64,000 nt of DNA from Chryseobacterium balustinum (GCF_900168205.1 NZ_FUZE01000014.1:46207-110206), one strand, 5' to 3'; positions 9,476-19,981 are shown, counted from the stretch's first letter. Program-made: numbers and translations. Notes: a model not told the origin generated them from the letters alone.

Positions 9476-10464
9476 TGGATTTTTTTAGCGATCATAAAAA
9501 ACTGTTTTCATCGGCATTAGCTTTTTTCCTTTTTCTTACATTGGTTATCTGTATTTTGCCGGCATTTAACAATCAGAAAGTATACAAACCATTACCTGGA
9601 AGTAAAGCACTGACAGAGGAAGAAAGTCACGGAAAGGAAATTTATATCCGGGAAGGTTGCGTAGGTTGTCATACACAGCAGGTTAGAAATGTTGATATGG
9701 ATCAGGTTTTTGGAGGCAGACCTAGTCTTGCCATCGATTACGCCAGAAATAGAAGGTTGAATCTTTTCCAGAACACCGCCACTTTAATGGGAACTGAAAG
9801 GACAGGTCCTGATCTTATCAATATTGGGAGCAGGCAACCAAGTAAAGAATGGCAATATTCGCATTTATTTAATCCGAGATCAGTTGTCCCTGAATCAGTG
9901 ATGCCATCATACCAATGGATGTTTTTAATAAAAGACGAATTGCAGACAGGTGATGTCGAAGTAAATGTTCCGGATAAGTTTAAAATAGGAATTAAGGGAA
10001 AAATCGTTCCTTCAAAAGATGCTCAGGATTTGGTTGCGTATTTATTGAGCTTAAAACAAACTGAGCTTCCTAAAAGTATACCGACCAGAGAATTTTTATA
10101 TAAAGTAGAAAAAAAAGCAGACGGAAATTCTCAAGGCGATAATCTCCCTGATGGAACAACGTTGTTTACTACAAATTGTGCGAGCTGTCATCAGGCGAAC
10201 GGAGAGGGATTACCGGGAGCTTTCCCAGCATTAAAAGGAAGCCCGGTCGTTTTAGGTGATGATTTGGAATTATATGTAACTATTATAATGAAAGGTTATG
10301 ATCCCCGACCTGAATACGCTACAATGCCTGCTGTTGGAACTAATGCAGGATTTTCACCGGCAGAAGTTGCTGCCCTCATTAATCATGAAAGAACAAGCTG
10401 GGGGAACACCGGAAAAAAAGTGACGGCTGATGAAGTGAAAGTAATTATGGATAAAATAAAATAA
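9475..10464 (+). CDS. Diheme cytochrome c: CcoO-like domain fused to a CcoP-like domain
   Basis: A membrane-anchored 329-residue protein with one N-terminal TM helix. Two c-haem sites are visible: CVGCH in a CcoO-type context (YIREGCVGCHTQQVR, about residue 60) and CASCH in a second cytochrome c domain (about residue 238, followed by QANGEGLPGAFP). It would pass electrons to the subunit I encoded just upstream, with the second domain standing in for a CcoP-type donor. The gene overlaps its upstream neighbour by one base and is one base from the next gene, so it is in a tight operon. Confidence 0.9.
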   Translation: MDFFSDHKKLFSSALAFFLFLTLVICILPAFNNQKVYKPLPGSKALTEEESHGKEIYIREGCVGCHTQQVRNVDMDQVFGGRPSLAIDYARNRRLNLFQNTATLMGTERTGPDLINIGSRQPSKEWQYSHLFNPRSVVPESVMPSYQWMFLIKDELQTGDVEVNVPDKFKIGIKGKIVPSKDAQDLVAYLLSLKQTELPKSIPTREFLYKVEKKADGNSQGDNLPDGTTLFTTNCASCHQANGEGLPGAFPALKGSPVVLGDDLELYVTIIMKGYDPRPEYATMPAVGTNAGFSPAEVAALINHERTSWGNTGKKVTADEVKVIMDKIK

Positions 10465-10465
10465 T

Positions 10466-10726
10466 ATGAAAAAGATAAAATTAGGATTTTTTGTTTTTTT
10501 ATTTTGGGCCGGGTATGTTCAGGCATGTGACGCCTGTAAACTTCAACAGCCTAAAATAACGCAGGATCTAACACATGGTACTGGACCCGAATCAAATTGG
10601 GACTGGGTAATTGTATCAAGTATTGGCATAATTACACTTGGGACTTTATTTTTTTCTTTTAAGTTTCTGGTCATCCCGGGAGAAAAGAACAGAAAACATA
10701 TCAAAAATACAATATTGGATTTCTAA
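10466..10726 (+). CDS. Small membrane protein of the second cbb3 operon
   Basis: An 86-residue protein with a signal-peptide-like N-terminus, a CDAC pair just after it, and one TM helix near residues 48-68. The CxxC would face the periplasm. I do not recognise the family. Its position one base after the diheme cytochrome c gene suggests an oxidase subunit or an assembly factor; the CxxC might bind copper or haem intermediates, which is inference only. Confidence 0.7.
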   Translation: MKKIKLGFFVFLFWAGYVQACDACKLQQPKITQDLTHGTGPESNWDWVIVSSIGIITLGTLFFSFKFLVIPGEKNRKHIKNTILDF

Positions 10727-10738
10727 AGCTTCAAAAAA

Positions 10739-11140
10739 ATGTCAAAACATAACGCCACTGTTTTTTTATACATCGATGAAGAAGTGAATCCCATTGCAGA
10801 ACTTCAGACCCCGATAGTTTTTAATCTTGATACAACAAAATTGGCCGATGGGAAACACCTCCTTAGAATTGTTAGTAAATTTGATCAGAAAGAGGGGCTA
10901 AAAATCATACCTTTTATCGTTCGTAATGGCCCTATTATTCATTTAGAAGGACTTTCTGATGATGAAGTAGTTAATGGCACGATACCTTTAATGGTCAACG
11001 CGTATGATACAGGAAGAAATCAAAGCTTCATTATCAAAGGAAGCGAAAATCCTCGTACGATACCGGTTTGGGTGTGGGTAATTGCTCTGATATTCGTAGC
11101 CTGGGCAGCTTTTTATATTGTCACGAATTTCAATCTTTAG
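10739..11140 (+). CDS. Tail-anchored Ig-like protein of the second cbb3 operon
   Basis: A 133-residue protein that is mainly beta-rich and has a single TM helix at the C-terminus (about 108-128), with no signal peptide. The body resembles an Ig-like fold (LDTTKLADGKHLLRI and VNGTIPLMV). It is the last gene of the second oxidase operon, 12 bp after its neighbour. Function is unknown; a structural or assembly subunit is plausible from position. Confidence 0.7.
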   Translation: MSKHNATVFLYIDEEVNPIAELQTPIVFNLDTTKLADGKHLLRIVSKFDQKEGLKIIPFIVRNGPIIHLEGLSDDEVVNGTIPLMVNAYDTGRNQSFIIKGSENPRTIPVWVWVIALIFVAWAAFYIVTNFNL

Positions 11141-11216
11141 AATACTATTGTTAGCTTAATGGTATGTACGTTCTTAAGAGTTATTCCTAACGACTTTTGT
11201 GTAAAATTTTTTTTGT

Positions 11217-11579
11217 ATGAAAATTAAAATGAAGCGAATTTATGAAAAGCCATCCTCAGATGGTTATCGGGTGTTGGTGGACCGACTTTGGCCTCGTGGA
11301 ATGTCAAAGGAAAATGCTCATATCAATGAATGGAATAAAGATCTTGCGCCTTCTGATAAGCTACGCAAATGGTTTAATCATGATCCTGAACTTTGGGTCA
11401 GTTTTTCTCAGAAATACATCACAGAATTACAAAAAAGTGATAGTGTAAAAGAATTTTTAGAACGTAATAGAAAGCATGAAGTTATTACGTTGTTATATGC
11501 CGCAAAAGATGAGAAACATTGCCACGCAAAGATTTTGAAAGAATATCTGGAAAAATTGAAAGCAGAAAATAAAATGTAA
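11217..11579 (+). CDS. DUF488 family protein
   Basis: A 120-residue cytoplasmic protein with the DUF488 signature VDRLWPRG, then WNKDLAPS, LRKWF and a C-terminal LLYAAKDEKHCHA. The family (YeaO-like) has no established reaction. An alternative ATG lies four codons in. It stands alone after a 76-bp gap and shows no functional tie to its neighbours. Confidence 0.85.
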   Translation: MKIKMKRIYEKPSSDGYRVLVDRLWPRGMSKENAHINEWNKDLAPSDKLRKWFNHDPELWVSFSQKYITELQKSDSVKEFLERNRKHEVITLLYAAKDEKHCHAKILKEYLEKLKAENKM

Positions 11580-11635
11580 TCTATTTTCAAAGTTTCTCAT
11601 AAATACCTTAAAATACTAAAAAAAATAATTTCTTA

Positions 11636-12886
11636 ATGCAACGGAAGAAAGTACGAAGACATCATTATTTCAGACTCATTTTAGTTTCAATTTTAATAAG
11701 TATCTGTGCTTCTTTTCTCGGGTATTCATTAAAATTCTTTACGGAACATTTTCAAAAATTAATATTTCATTATGCAGAAAAAGAAAATGCTTTATTTTTT
11801 GTTTTATTTCCAACAATTGGGATCACAGCAATTTATTTTTTAAGAAAATATCTTTTTTTGAACAGGAAGAATAAAGGGATTACAGAAATTTATAAAACAG
11901 TTGACCAACGTAAAGACCATTTGCCACTATTCAAAATTCCATCACATTATTTTAATGGCTTTTTGACCGTCATCTTCGGTGGCTCAACAGGAATTGAGGT
12001 TTCTACAGTTGTTGCGACCGCAACGCTTGGAAATGCAGCGTATGAAAAACAATTTTCTGCTAATATATATAAGCTGGAGCTTATTTGTGCAGGTGTTGTG
12101 GCGGGCGTGGCTGTTTTATTTGGAAGTCCGATTGCAGGCTGGCTCTTCGCGATGGAAGTGATTGCCAGAAAATTTACTAAGACCCTGTTTATAAGCTGTA
12201 CCGCATCAGCATTTATTTCTGTGGTGTTTTTATTTTACATAAAAATCAAACCATTACTTCCTTTTGAGATCACAGAATGGAGATGGTCGGCAGTCCCCTT
12301 TTTTTTATTGTTGAGCATTTTGGGTAGTGGTTTATCTGTCTATTTTACTATTTCAGTTATTAAAATAAAGGATTTCTTTTCTGGAATATCAAATGACTTT
12401 CTAAGAGTAAATTTCGGAAGCTTAATCGTTGGAGGTTTGATATTCTGTTTTCCTTTTCTATATGGGGACAGTTATCATTCACTGTCAGAAATTTTGTATC
12501 ATCCTCAAAGTTATTCTTTCATATTGATCTTCGTTTTAATTTTTTTAAAACCGTTAGCGGCAGCATTAACACTGGGAGCGGGTGGAGACGGTGGTGTTTT
12601 TGCGCCAAGTATTGTCGCGGGTGCTTTCCTAGGGTTTGCTTTTGCTCTTTGCTGTAATACCCTCTTCGGAACTTCTTTGATTTATTTGAATTTTGTTTTA
12701 GTGGGCGCAGCTGCCACATTGTCTGCTTCTATCTACGCTCCATTTACTGCTCTTTTTTTAGTCTGCAATTTGGTGCCAAATGGATATGTATTATTCTTCC
12801 CAATATTAGTAGGATGTTGGATATCAAAAGGCTTAGCAAAGAAAATTTTCCCTTATAATGTATACACTTATAAAATCAAAAGTTAA
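11636..12886 (+). CDS. CLC-family chloride channel or antiporter
   Basis: A 416-residue polytopic membrane protein. The CLC core is shown by GGSTGIEVS (the region of the gating glutamate) and GGDGGVFAPSIVAGAFLG near residues 315-330. No cytoplasmic CBS domains are present. CLC antiporters exchange Cl- and other anions, sometimes nitrate, for protons. Nitrate specificity cannot be judged from these motifs, though the location in a nitrate region is suggestive. Confidence 0.9.
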   Translation: MQRKKVRRHHYFRLILVSILISICASFLGYSLKFFTEHFQKLIFHYAEKENALFFVLFPTIGITAIYFLRKYLFLNRKNKGITEIYKTVDQRKDHLPLFKIPSHYFNGFLTVIFGGSTGIEVSTVVATATLGNAAYEKQFSANIYKLELICAGVVAGVAVLFGSPIAGWLFAMEVIARKFTKTLFISCTASAFISVVFLFYIKIKPLLPFEITEWRWSAVPFFLLLSILGSGLSVYFTISVIKIKDFFSGISNDFLRVNFGSLIVGGLIFCFPFLYGDSYHSLSEILYHPQSYSFILIFVLIFLKPLAAALTLGAGGDGGVFAPSIVAGAFLGFAFALCCNTLFGTSLIYLNFVLVGAAATLSASIYAPFTALFLVCNLVPNGYVLFFPILVGCWISKGLAKKIFPYNVYTYKIKS

Positions 12887-12956
12887 GAATACGCTGGGGC
12901 GACATATACTTGAAGTAATATAAAATAATAGGTTACGCAATTTTAAATAATAAACA

Positions 12957-13583
12957 ATGCCAAGAAAAGTTGTACAGGGCCCTATCAGGGATAAAGAAAG
13001 AACCAAACAAAAATTAATGAACGCAGTTGGTAAAATTTTAAAAACCGAAGGTTATTTAGGATTAAAGGTTAGTAAAATATCAGCTGTTGCCGGTTTTGAT
13101 AAAAAGTTAATTTATACCTATTTTGGTAGTACGGATAAACTTATTGATGAGTATATCAGATCGCAGGATTATTGGCGTAAAATTGATGAGAAACAAATTG
13201 AGGCTAATTTTTCAGCTAGTGGAAAAACACCTGCAGAAATAGCTTTGTTAAGCCAGTTTGAAGGTTTAAAAACTAATAAAGAATTGCAAAAGATCATCAT
13301 TTGGCAAATTTCGGAAAAACGAAGTGTTCTCAAAAATTTATTTGAGCAGCGTGAAAAAGTTTTTCAAGGTTTGAAAAGTAGCGCTAAGGAATTGGATTTT
13401 AGTCAGCAATCTGAAGAGTTTAAAACGACATTAGCAATACTGTTGGCAGGAATTCATTACCTTAATCTCTGTACTGTACATAACAGTACTACTTTTTGTG
13501 GAATTAATTTAAAGTCTAAGGAGGGACGGATGAAAATTGAGAAAGCTATTCTTGATATTGCCGATTTTGCGCATCAAAGATAA
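12957..13583 (+). CDS. TetR-family transcriptional regulator
   Basis: A 208-residue protein with an N-terminal TetR helix-turn-helix (about 12-60; VSKISAVAGFDKKLIYTYF) and an all-helical ligand domain. The ligand is unknown. It lies 70 bp after the CLC gene on the same strand and upstream of a decayed region. Confidence 0.88.
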   Translation: MPRKVVQGPIRDKERTKQKLMNAVGKILKTEGYLGLKVSKISAVAGFDKKLIYTYFGSTDKLIDEYIRSQDYWRKIDEKQIEANFSASGKTPAEIALLSQFEGLKTNKELQKIIIWQISEKRSVLKNLFEQREKVFQGLKSSAKELDFSQQSEEFKTTLAILLAGIHYLNLCTVHNSTTFCGINLKSKEGRMKIEKAILDIADFAHQR

Positions 13584-13721
13584 TCATGTTTGAGAGGTTG
13601 TAAGTTTCCTTGAACCTTACGGATAGTAACAGAGCGTCAATTGCATCCATGGAAGTTTAATAGTAAAAGATTTTCTTAGCGGGAATTGATATTATATTCA
13701 TAGAAATTAAAACAATAACTT

Positions 13722-14019
13722 ATGGCTAAATTTATCGTACGTGTAGAATTGATTGATGCGGAAACAGAAACCTATACTGCGTTTCATAAACAAATGTATA
13801 AGAAAGGTTTTACAAGATCAATAAGTTTAGAATACACAGAAGCTATATATGTTGCCGGATGCTGAATACTACTATAATGGAGTTATAGATGACATTAATG
13901 TCATCAAAACAAATGTTGAATTTGCAGCACTGACAACGAATAAAAAACACAAAATTGTTATAACAAAAGCGGAAGAAATCGAAGCCATTGGTCTAAACCG
14001 AGTTATGAAGCTTAATTAG
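13722..14019 (+). pseudogene. Frameshifted small hypothetical gene
   Basis: The reading frame from ATG 13722 (MAKFIVRVELIDAETETY) stops at TGA 13863-13865. The coding sequence continues in another frame from about 13852 (LPDAEYYYNGVIDDINVI) to TAG at 14017-14019. Joined, the product would be about 98 residues and resembles small DUF2622-like proteins, which is a weak impression. A single-base change near 13852-13860 would restore one frame, so this is a recent frameshift or a sequencing error. Confidence 0.7.
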
Positions 14020-14207
14020 TTTTCTGGATTCAGTTTTACATGAATGGACCTATTTTTGTCAATTATTGTTACTTGTTTATCTATTCTTCAAACTGACAGA
14101 TAATTGTCTGGGTTTTCCATCTGTAATGATGGTAGGAGAAAGAATATCCTTTGAATACAAATACTATATGCTAGTCTACAAAATTTATCCAAATAGTCTT
14201 AATGTAA

Positions 14208-16307
14208 TCATATCATTCTAATTCTTGGCAGCCCAATCTCGTGTTCTTGCGGGTACGGTTGTCTAAATGTAACACTTACATCCTCCCGCAGTCCGCTCTC
14301 TATTTCCCTCTCTTTATCCTTATCCATCGAATAACGGGGATCAGGAACTAAGGGCATTTTTGCCATTTTTGTGATGGTCACGGTCGGGAAATGATAATCT
14401 ACCTCGACCGTACCTAATAGAAGGTAAATACCTCCTTCTTTAAAAGGAAACTTTCTGAGGCTATCGGGAAAATGGGCGGTATCAAAATACTGTCCTTCAG
14501 CATCGATCCAGGTTCCGAAGTACATATCATCTTTTTTGCCGGGATGATCTTTCTTTTTGATGGGAACGTGCTTTCTTGAGATCAGATAGGCGAGCATTTT
14601 AACCTGTTTTTTGTGGTATTTTAATAGGTCCTTAACCAATACGTGACCTCTGTACTTAGTTTTTAGTAAGTCAAAAATTGAATAAGAAACTGGAAAACCC
14701 AATATTTCGATTTCATCAAAAGCATCTTCAAAAGGATTTCTTTCAATAACAGGCAATTCATAATCTTTCTGAGGTTCATCAAACAACGATATAATTTTAG
14801 TTTTGTAGTAATTCTTTGATAAAAGAAATCTCGCTTCTATTAATAATTCATGTTTTTGTTTTCCGGTGAACCTGAATGCTCCGACAAAGATCAAAGTCTG
14901 TAAAGTTTGTATACCGATATTGACTCTTTTGACAAAATCTTCTAAGGATTTGTAATCTCCATTTTCTTTACGTTCTTCAGGAATAGATAGTTTAACCGAG
15001 GCTTCAAGTTTTTCAATATGCATAAAACCCAAATATACGTCAGTACCGTAAACGGTCGTCTGAAATTCGCTGAGGTTGATGCAGGGATTATGAATGGTCG
15101 CTCCTGCCATTTTTGCCTCGTGAACATATACTTCCGTTCTGTAAAATCCACCACCGTTATTGATGGCTGAGACCATAAATTCGATAGGGTAGTAGGCTTT
15201 GAGATAGAGACTCTGATAACTTTCCACCGCATACGAAGCTGAGTGAGCTTTACAAAAAGAATAGCCTGCAAAGGATTCGATTTGACGATAGACTTCCTGA
15301 GATAACTGTTCGGGGTGTCCTTTCTTCTTACAGGATTCAAAAAAATCATCTTTTAATTTCTGTAAGGCTGATAATGAACGTCCCTTGCCGCTCATGGCTC
15401 TTCTTAAGACATCACCGTTTTCGGCAGAAACACCACCGAAATGCATGGCAATTTTTATCACATCCTCCTGATACACCATGATTCCATAGGTCTCACCGAG
15501 TTCTTTCTCAAAGACTTCGTGGAAGTATTCAAACTGGTTTGGATGATTGTGCCGGAATATATACTCCCGCATCATTCCGCTTTGCGCCACACCGGGGCGA
15601 ATAATGGATGAGGCGGCTACCAAAACCTTATAATTCTCACACTTCAATCTTCTCAATAAGCCCCGCATTGCAGGAGATTCAATATAGAAACAGCCAATCG
15701 TATTTCCGATACTCAGATACTCGTTGCACTTGGTCTCATTTTTTGAGATCCTTGTATCCTCAATGTCGACAGTGATTCCTCTTTTTTCTTCGATCAGTCT
15801 GACCGTATCTTTTATGGTTCCCAATCCTCTTTGTGAAAGGATGTCAAATTTTTCAAGACCGATCTCCTCTGCGGTATGCATATCAAACTGTACAATAGGA
15901 AATTCCTTTGGGGGGAATTCTAAAGCAGAATAATTGGTGATCGGTTCTTCAGAAATCAGGATTCCACAGGAATGCATACTTCTTTGATTAGGGAAACCTA
16001 TCAATAAATTTTCATACTTATAGATCTCCTGGACAATGGAGTTCTGATCATGCTGATCTCTCGGTCTTTTAGAAAGCTGATCCAGTTCATCCTTAGGCAG
16101 TCCGAATACTTTTCCAAGCTCCCTGAACCTTGACCTGCTTTTAAATTCGACGTTGGTTCCGCAAAAGGCCACATGATCCTTTCCATATTTATTAAATATA
16201 TATTCCAATATGGTATCCCGGTTCTTCCAACTCCAGTCGATGTCAAAGTCAGGAGGCGTTTTCCGATTGAGATTCAAAAATCTTTCAAAATAAAGATCAA
16301 GTTCCAA
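14208..16307 (-). pseudogene. 5'-truncated DNA polymerase III alpha subunit (DnaE-like)
   Basis: The frame encodes about 699 residues matching the C-terminal two thirds of a DnaE-type polymerase. It begins within the palm at ELDLYFERFLN and keeps the catalytic aspartates in PPDFDIDW, then GRSLSAL, FCKAHSASYA and a C-terminal OB-like part. The PHP domain and the preceding palm motif (normally GRGSGA) are missing. An in-frame stop lies about 19 codons upstream, with no plausible coding before it, and the only start is a TTG. Intact relatives are near 1000 residues. The gene is probably dead, although the remaining frame is open and may have been truncated recently. Confidence 0.8.
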
Positions 16308-16575
16308 TTTAAAGCCAAACAGCGCTTGATAATAATAAGTTATCAGGCGTTTACTTTTTTAATTCATACATCTCTTCATTCAAAATTTTAAAAAATCGTC
16401 AAAAATATCAACACTTCAGTAGTTGATATAATGTGAATGTATCTTCAGTTCTAATTTGATTTAAAAAAAAAATCTTTAATTCTTTCAATATGATGTAAAT
16501 CATGTTATTTGTAATTATTTGATTATCAAATTAATGATTTGTATTATTTAAAACTTATTGCTTTAGAATAATTTT

Positions 16576-16599
16576 AAATAAGATGTTTTTATCTTATTT
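16576..16599. promoter_or_regulatory. Palindromic operator of the nitrate reductase operon
   Basis: A perfect inverted repeat, AAATAAGAT-N6-ATCTTATTT, extendable to 10 bp per arm. A Bacteroidota -7 box TATCTTTG follows at 16615-16622, 15 nt after the right arm, so the palindrome overlaps the -33 region. This is the best copy of the recurring motif. Confidence 0.8.
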
Positions 16600-16681
16600 A
16601 AGGATGTATTACTGTATCTTTGTTAAAGAAAAAATAAGTCGTCATCGATTATTAATAAGGTTTTACTTAAAATTCTTAGCT

Positions 16682-17737
16682 ATGTTCAGCATTTTTACTA
16701 ACATCAACAAAAAAGCATTTATCAATGCAATAATAGCAACGTTTGTAGTAATTGCAATTACCATATTAGGTTCGGTCAATTTGCAAAATTTCGATGCTGC
16801 GCTAATTATTTATTTCTTCGGAACTATCAGTATGACGTTTGGTGTGGTTTATCACCATTCTGTTTGGAAGCAGCGTCCTGCGACACAGAAATATTGGAAA
16901 CGTACCTGGGAATTCATTTTTAGCAAAGATTATCCGGTGTATATGAAAGAGGTCATTCGGCTTTCTGTTCGTAATATTTTATTCCAAAAATTTATTGTAC
17001 CGAGAGGAAGGATGCGCTGGCTTGGACATTTTCTTTTAGCTACCGGATGTTTAATTTCTTTTGGAGTTACTTTCGGGCTTACATTTGGTTGGCTGCACTT
17101 TACGCTTAAACCTGGAACTATTGATATCTACGAAACACATATGATGGGAGTAACGGTGATGACTTTTCCATTAGATACCTTTATTGCAGTTTTTTTTTTC
17201 CACATTTTGGTCTGGACTGCGATTATGGTTATCGTAGGTTGTTTGATAATGATGCATAGAAGATTTATTGATGAAGGTTTAATAGCAACACAATGGTTTG
17301 AAAGAGATTGGCTTCCGTTGATTTTACTCGTTGCAGTTTCAGTTACAGGATTAGGAATTTGGTTTGATTATACTTATCTCGAAGGTAAAATGAGCCAGTT
17401 TATGGCAATTATTCACGCAATTACTGTTGCGATGTTTCTGATGTGGATTCCTTTCGGAAAATTCTTTCACATTTTTCAAAGACCTGCACAAGTGGGTGCA
17501 AACATCTATAAAATAGAAGGAAGACGTCGCGGAATGCAGATTTGTCCGCATACAGGAGATGAATATACTACTTCAATGCACATAGAAGATTTAAAAGAAA
17601 TCACCCAAGAAATAGGTTTCAATCTAGAAAATGAAGAAGGAAAAAGTTATCTAGATTACAGCCCCGAAGGAAAAAGAGCAATGCTTGCAAAAGCGCATCT
17701 TAAAGCAAGACAAGAATCAGGAACTTATTTTGGTTAA
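16682..17737 (+). CDS. Membrane cytochrome b-like subunit of the nitrate reductase module
   Basis: A 351-residue polytopic protein. I chose the ATG at 16682 (MFSIFTNINKKAFIN) because the earlier one at 16583 lies inside the operator and upstream of the -7 box. Several TM helices carry histidines suited to b-type haem: GHFLLATG, ETHMMGV, FFHILVWT, and HAITVAMFLMW with KFFHIFQRP. This resembles NarI-like or HdrE-like quinol-oxidising cytochromes. The long cytoplasmic C-terminus could touch the molybdenum subunit encoded 12 bp downstream. Its role as the quinol dehydrogenase of the complex is inferred from position and from these histidines. Confidence 0.75.
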   Translation: MFSIFTNINKKAFINAIIATFVVIAITILGSVNLQNFDAALIIYFFGTISMTFGVVYHHSVWKQRPATQKYWKRTWEFIFSKDYPVYMKEVIRLSVRNILFQKFIVPRGRMRWLGHFLLATGCLISFGVTFGLTFGWLHFTLKPGTIDIYETHMMGVTVMTFPLDTFIAVFFFHILVWTAIMVIVGCLIMMHRRFIDEGLIATQWFERDWLPLILLVAVSVTGLGIWFDYTYLEGKMSQFMAIIHAITVAMFLMWIPFGKFFHIFQRPAQVGANIYKIEGRRRGMQICPHTGDEYTTSMHIEDLKEITQEIGFNLENEEGKSYLDYSPEGKRAMLAKAHLKARQESGTYFG

Positions 17738-17749
17738 AATAAAATAGAA

Positions 17750-19981
17750 ATGGCAAAATTACCCGTAACAGCCGACGAAATCATTAATGTATTCGGACCC
17801 CACAAGCATTACCCAAACAAGGGAACAGTGAGATCAAATCCTCAAAATCCCGATGCTTTGGTGAAAACACACTGCTGTTTTTGTGGTTTACAATGTGGAA
17901 TTCAATTAAAAGTGAAAGACAAAAAAGTTGTAGGTTTCGAACCATGGAATGATTTCCCTTTTAATGAAGGAAGACTGTGCCCAAAAGGTGTGCAACGATA
18001 TATGCAGGATAACCATCCGGATCGTTTACTTTCACCATACAAAAGGGTAGAAGGTAAAGGTTTTGTTCCGATTGAGTGGGACGAAGCATATGATGTTGTC
18101 ATCAAAGAAATCAGAAGAATTCAGGAAAAATATGGTAAAAATTCTTTCGCAATGTTGTCCGGTGTTTCTCTTACGAATGAGAAAAGTTATATGGTCGGGA
18201 AATTTGCCAGAGTTGCCCTGAAAACCGCAAATCTCGATTATAACGGTCGTCTTTGTATGGTAAGTGCAGGTGCGGGAAATAAAAAAGCATTCGGGATGGA
18301 TCGATCATCCAACAGTTGGGCAGACTTGGCGCATGCCGAAGTCATCATCATTACCGGAGCTAATGTGAGCGAATGTTTTCCTGTTTTAACACATAAAATT
18401 TGGGAAGCAAGAGACAATGGAGCCAAACTCATTGTCATTGATCCGCGTCAGATCCCAATTGCGAGAACTGCCGATATTCATTTGCCGTTAAGACCGGGAA
18501 CAGATTCTGCTTTAACGAATACAATGTTGAAAGTTTTAATTGATAACAATTGGCTGGATAACGATTTCATTAATAATTATACTTCAGGATTTGAAGAAAC
18601 TGCGGAAGCTGTACAAGAGTGTACTTTGGAATGGGGCGAAGAAGTAACCGGAATTCCGAAAGAATTGATTTTTAAAGCGGCAGAAATGTGGGGGAAAGCA
18701 AAAACCAGTTTCCTGATGCATGCTCGTGGAATAGAACATCATTCTAAGGGTGTTCAGAATGTTTCAAGCTGTATTAATTTGGTGTTAGCAACCGGAAGAA
18801 TAGGAAAGCCTTATTGTGGTTACGGAACAATTACCGGACAAGGAAACGGACAAGGTGGACGAGAACACGGACACAAATGCGACCAACTTCCCGGAAACAG
18901 AGATATCGAAAATCCTGAACACCGAAAATTTGTGGCCAATGTCTGGGGAATCAAAGAAGAAGATATGCCAGGAAAGGGTTTAAGTGCTTACGAAATTATC
19001 GAAGCAATCAACCGAGGCGAAATCAAAGGTTTGTTGTCGATTTGTTTCAATCCCTTAGTTTCATTACCAAATAATAGCAACGTTCGTGCAGCCTTAGAAA
19101 AACTGGAATTTTATGCCGGAATTGATTTCTTTTTGTCCGAAACTTTACGTCACGCCAACATTATTCTCGCAGGTTCTTTACAGGAAGAGGAAGAAGGAAC
19201 TACAACTTCTGCGGAAGGTCGTGTTATCAGAATCAGAGCAGTTGTAGACCCACCCGGAAAAGCAAAACGGGATAGCGAGATCTTAATGGAATTAGCCAGA
19301 AGATTAGGTGAAGGCGATAAATTCAATTATAAAAACAGTGAAGAAACTTTTAATGAATTAAGAGTTGCATCCAGAGGAAGCGCCGCAGATTATTACGGCA
19401 TTACCTACGAAAGAGTAGAAAAAAATCTCGGGATTTTCTGGCCTTGTCCAACCGAAAATCACCCCGGAACACCAAGGCTTTGGGAAGATAAGGTTTTCAA
19501 TACCAATGATAAAAAGGCACATTTCAACCCGACTCCTTACAAAAAACCAACCGAAGAGCCGGACGAAGAATATCCGATTGTGTTGACAACAGGAAGAGTG
19601 GTAAGTCAGTATTTAAGCGGTTCTCAAACAAGAAGAATCGGGAAGTTGGTTGACCTTTATCCTGAACCTTTATTGGAAATTCATCCAAAATTGGCAGCAA
19701 AATACGGTATCGAAGAAAATGATTTAATTAAAGTTTCTACAAGACGCGGAAGTGCATTATTTCCTGCAAACGTCGTGGAGACCATTAGACAAGATACTGT
19801 TTTCATTCCTTATCATTGGGGTGGTGTAAACTCAGCAAATCAATTAACCATTGATGCTTTAGATCCGGTTTCAAAAATTCCTGAATTTAAAGTTTGCGCT
19901 TGTAAAGTTGAAAAAACCGGAAGAAAAAAAGGCGAACATTCAGAAGAGTTTGCCAACCAAAGTAGAGATATTCAATATTAA
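17750..19981 (+). CDS. Molybdopterin oxidoreductase, probable nitrate reductase catalytic subunit
   Basis: A 743-residue protein without a Tat signal, hence cytoplasmic. The N-terminal [4Fe-4S] site is Cys42/45/49 and Cys77 (CCFCGLQC, GRLCPKG). Cys169 in GRLCMVSAG is the likely Mo ligand. The domain order fits the NasA/NarB/NapA/FdhF group, and its length is far below NarG. Genes for nitrate transport, Moco synthesis and nitrite reduction around it make nitrate the likely substrate. The adjoining cytochrome b, ferredoxin and Rieske genes suggest a respiratory, quinol-linked role and not assimilation. Formate dehydrogenase is the main alternative, but the putative Mo ligand is Cys within a nitrate-reductase-like context. 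Confidence 0.8.
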   Translation: MAKLPVTADEIINVFGPHKHYPNKGTVRSNPQNPDALVKTHCCFCGLQCGIQLKVKDKKVVGFEPWNDFPFNEGRLCPKGVQRYMQDNHPDRLLSPYKRVEGKGFVPIEWDEAYDVVIKEIRRIQEKYGKNSFAMLSGVSLTNEKSYMVGKFARVALKTANLDYNGRLCMVSAGAGNKKAFGMDRSSNSWADLAHAEVIIITGANVSECFPVLTHKIWEARDNGAKLIVIDPRQIPIARTADIHLPLRPGTDSALTNTMLKVLIDNNWLDNDFINNYTSGFEETAEAVQECTLEWGEEVTGIPKELIFKAAEMWGKAKTSFLMHARGIEHHSKGVQNVSSCINLVLATGRIGKPYCGYGTITGQGNGQGGREHGHKCDQLPGNRDIENPEHRKFVANVWGIKEEDMPGKGLSAYEIIEAINRGEIKGLLSICFNPLVSLPNNSNVRAALEKLEFYAGIDFFLSETLRHANIILAGSLQEEEEGTTTSAEGRVIRIRAVVDPPGKAKRDSEILMELARRLGEGDKFNYKNSEETFNELRVASRGSAADYYGITYERVEKNLGIFWPCPTENHPGTPRLWEDKVFNTNDKKAHFNPTPYKKPTEEPDEEYPIVLTTGRVVSQYLSGSQTRRIGKLVDLYPEPLLEIHPKLAAKYGIEENDLIKVSTRRGSALFPANVVETIRQDTVFIPYHWGGVNSANQLTIDALDPVSKIPEFKVCACKVEKTGRKKGEHSEEFANQSRDIQY

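Noticed and set aside
16583..16681. Earlier ATG start for the cytochrome b gene
   Set aside because: It falls within the palindrome and before the -7 box, so it would be upstream of transcription.
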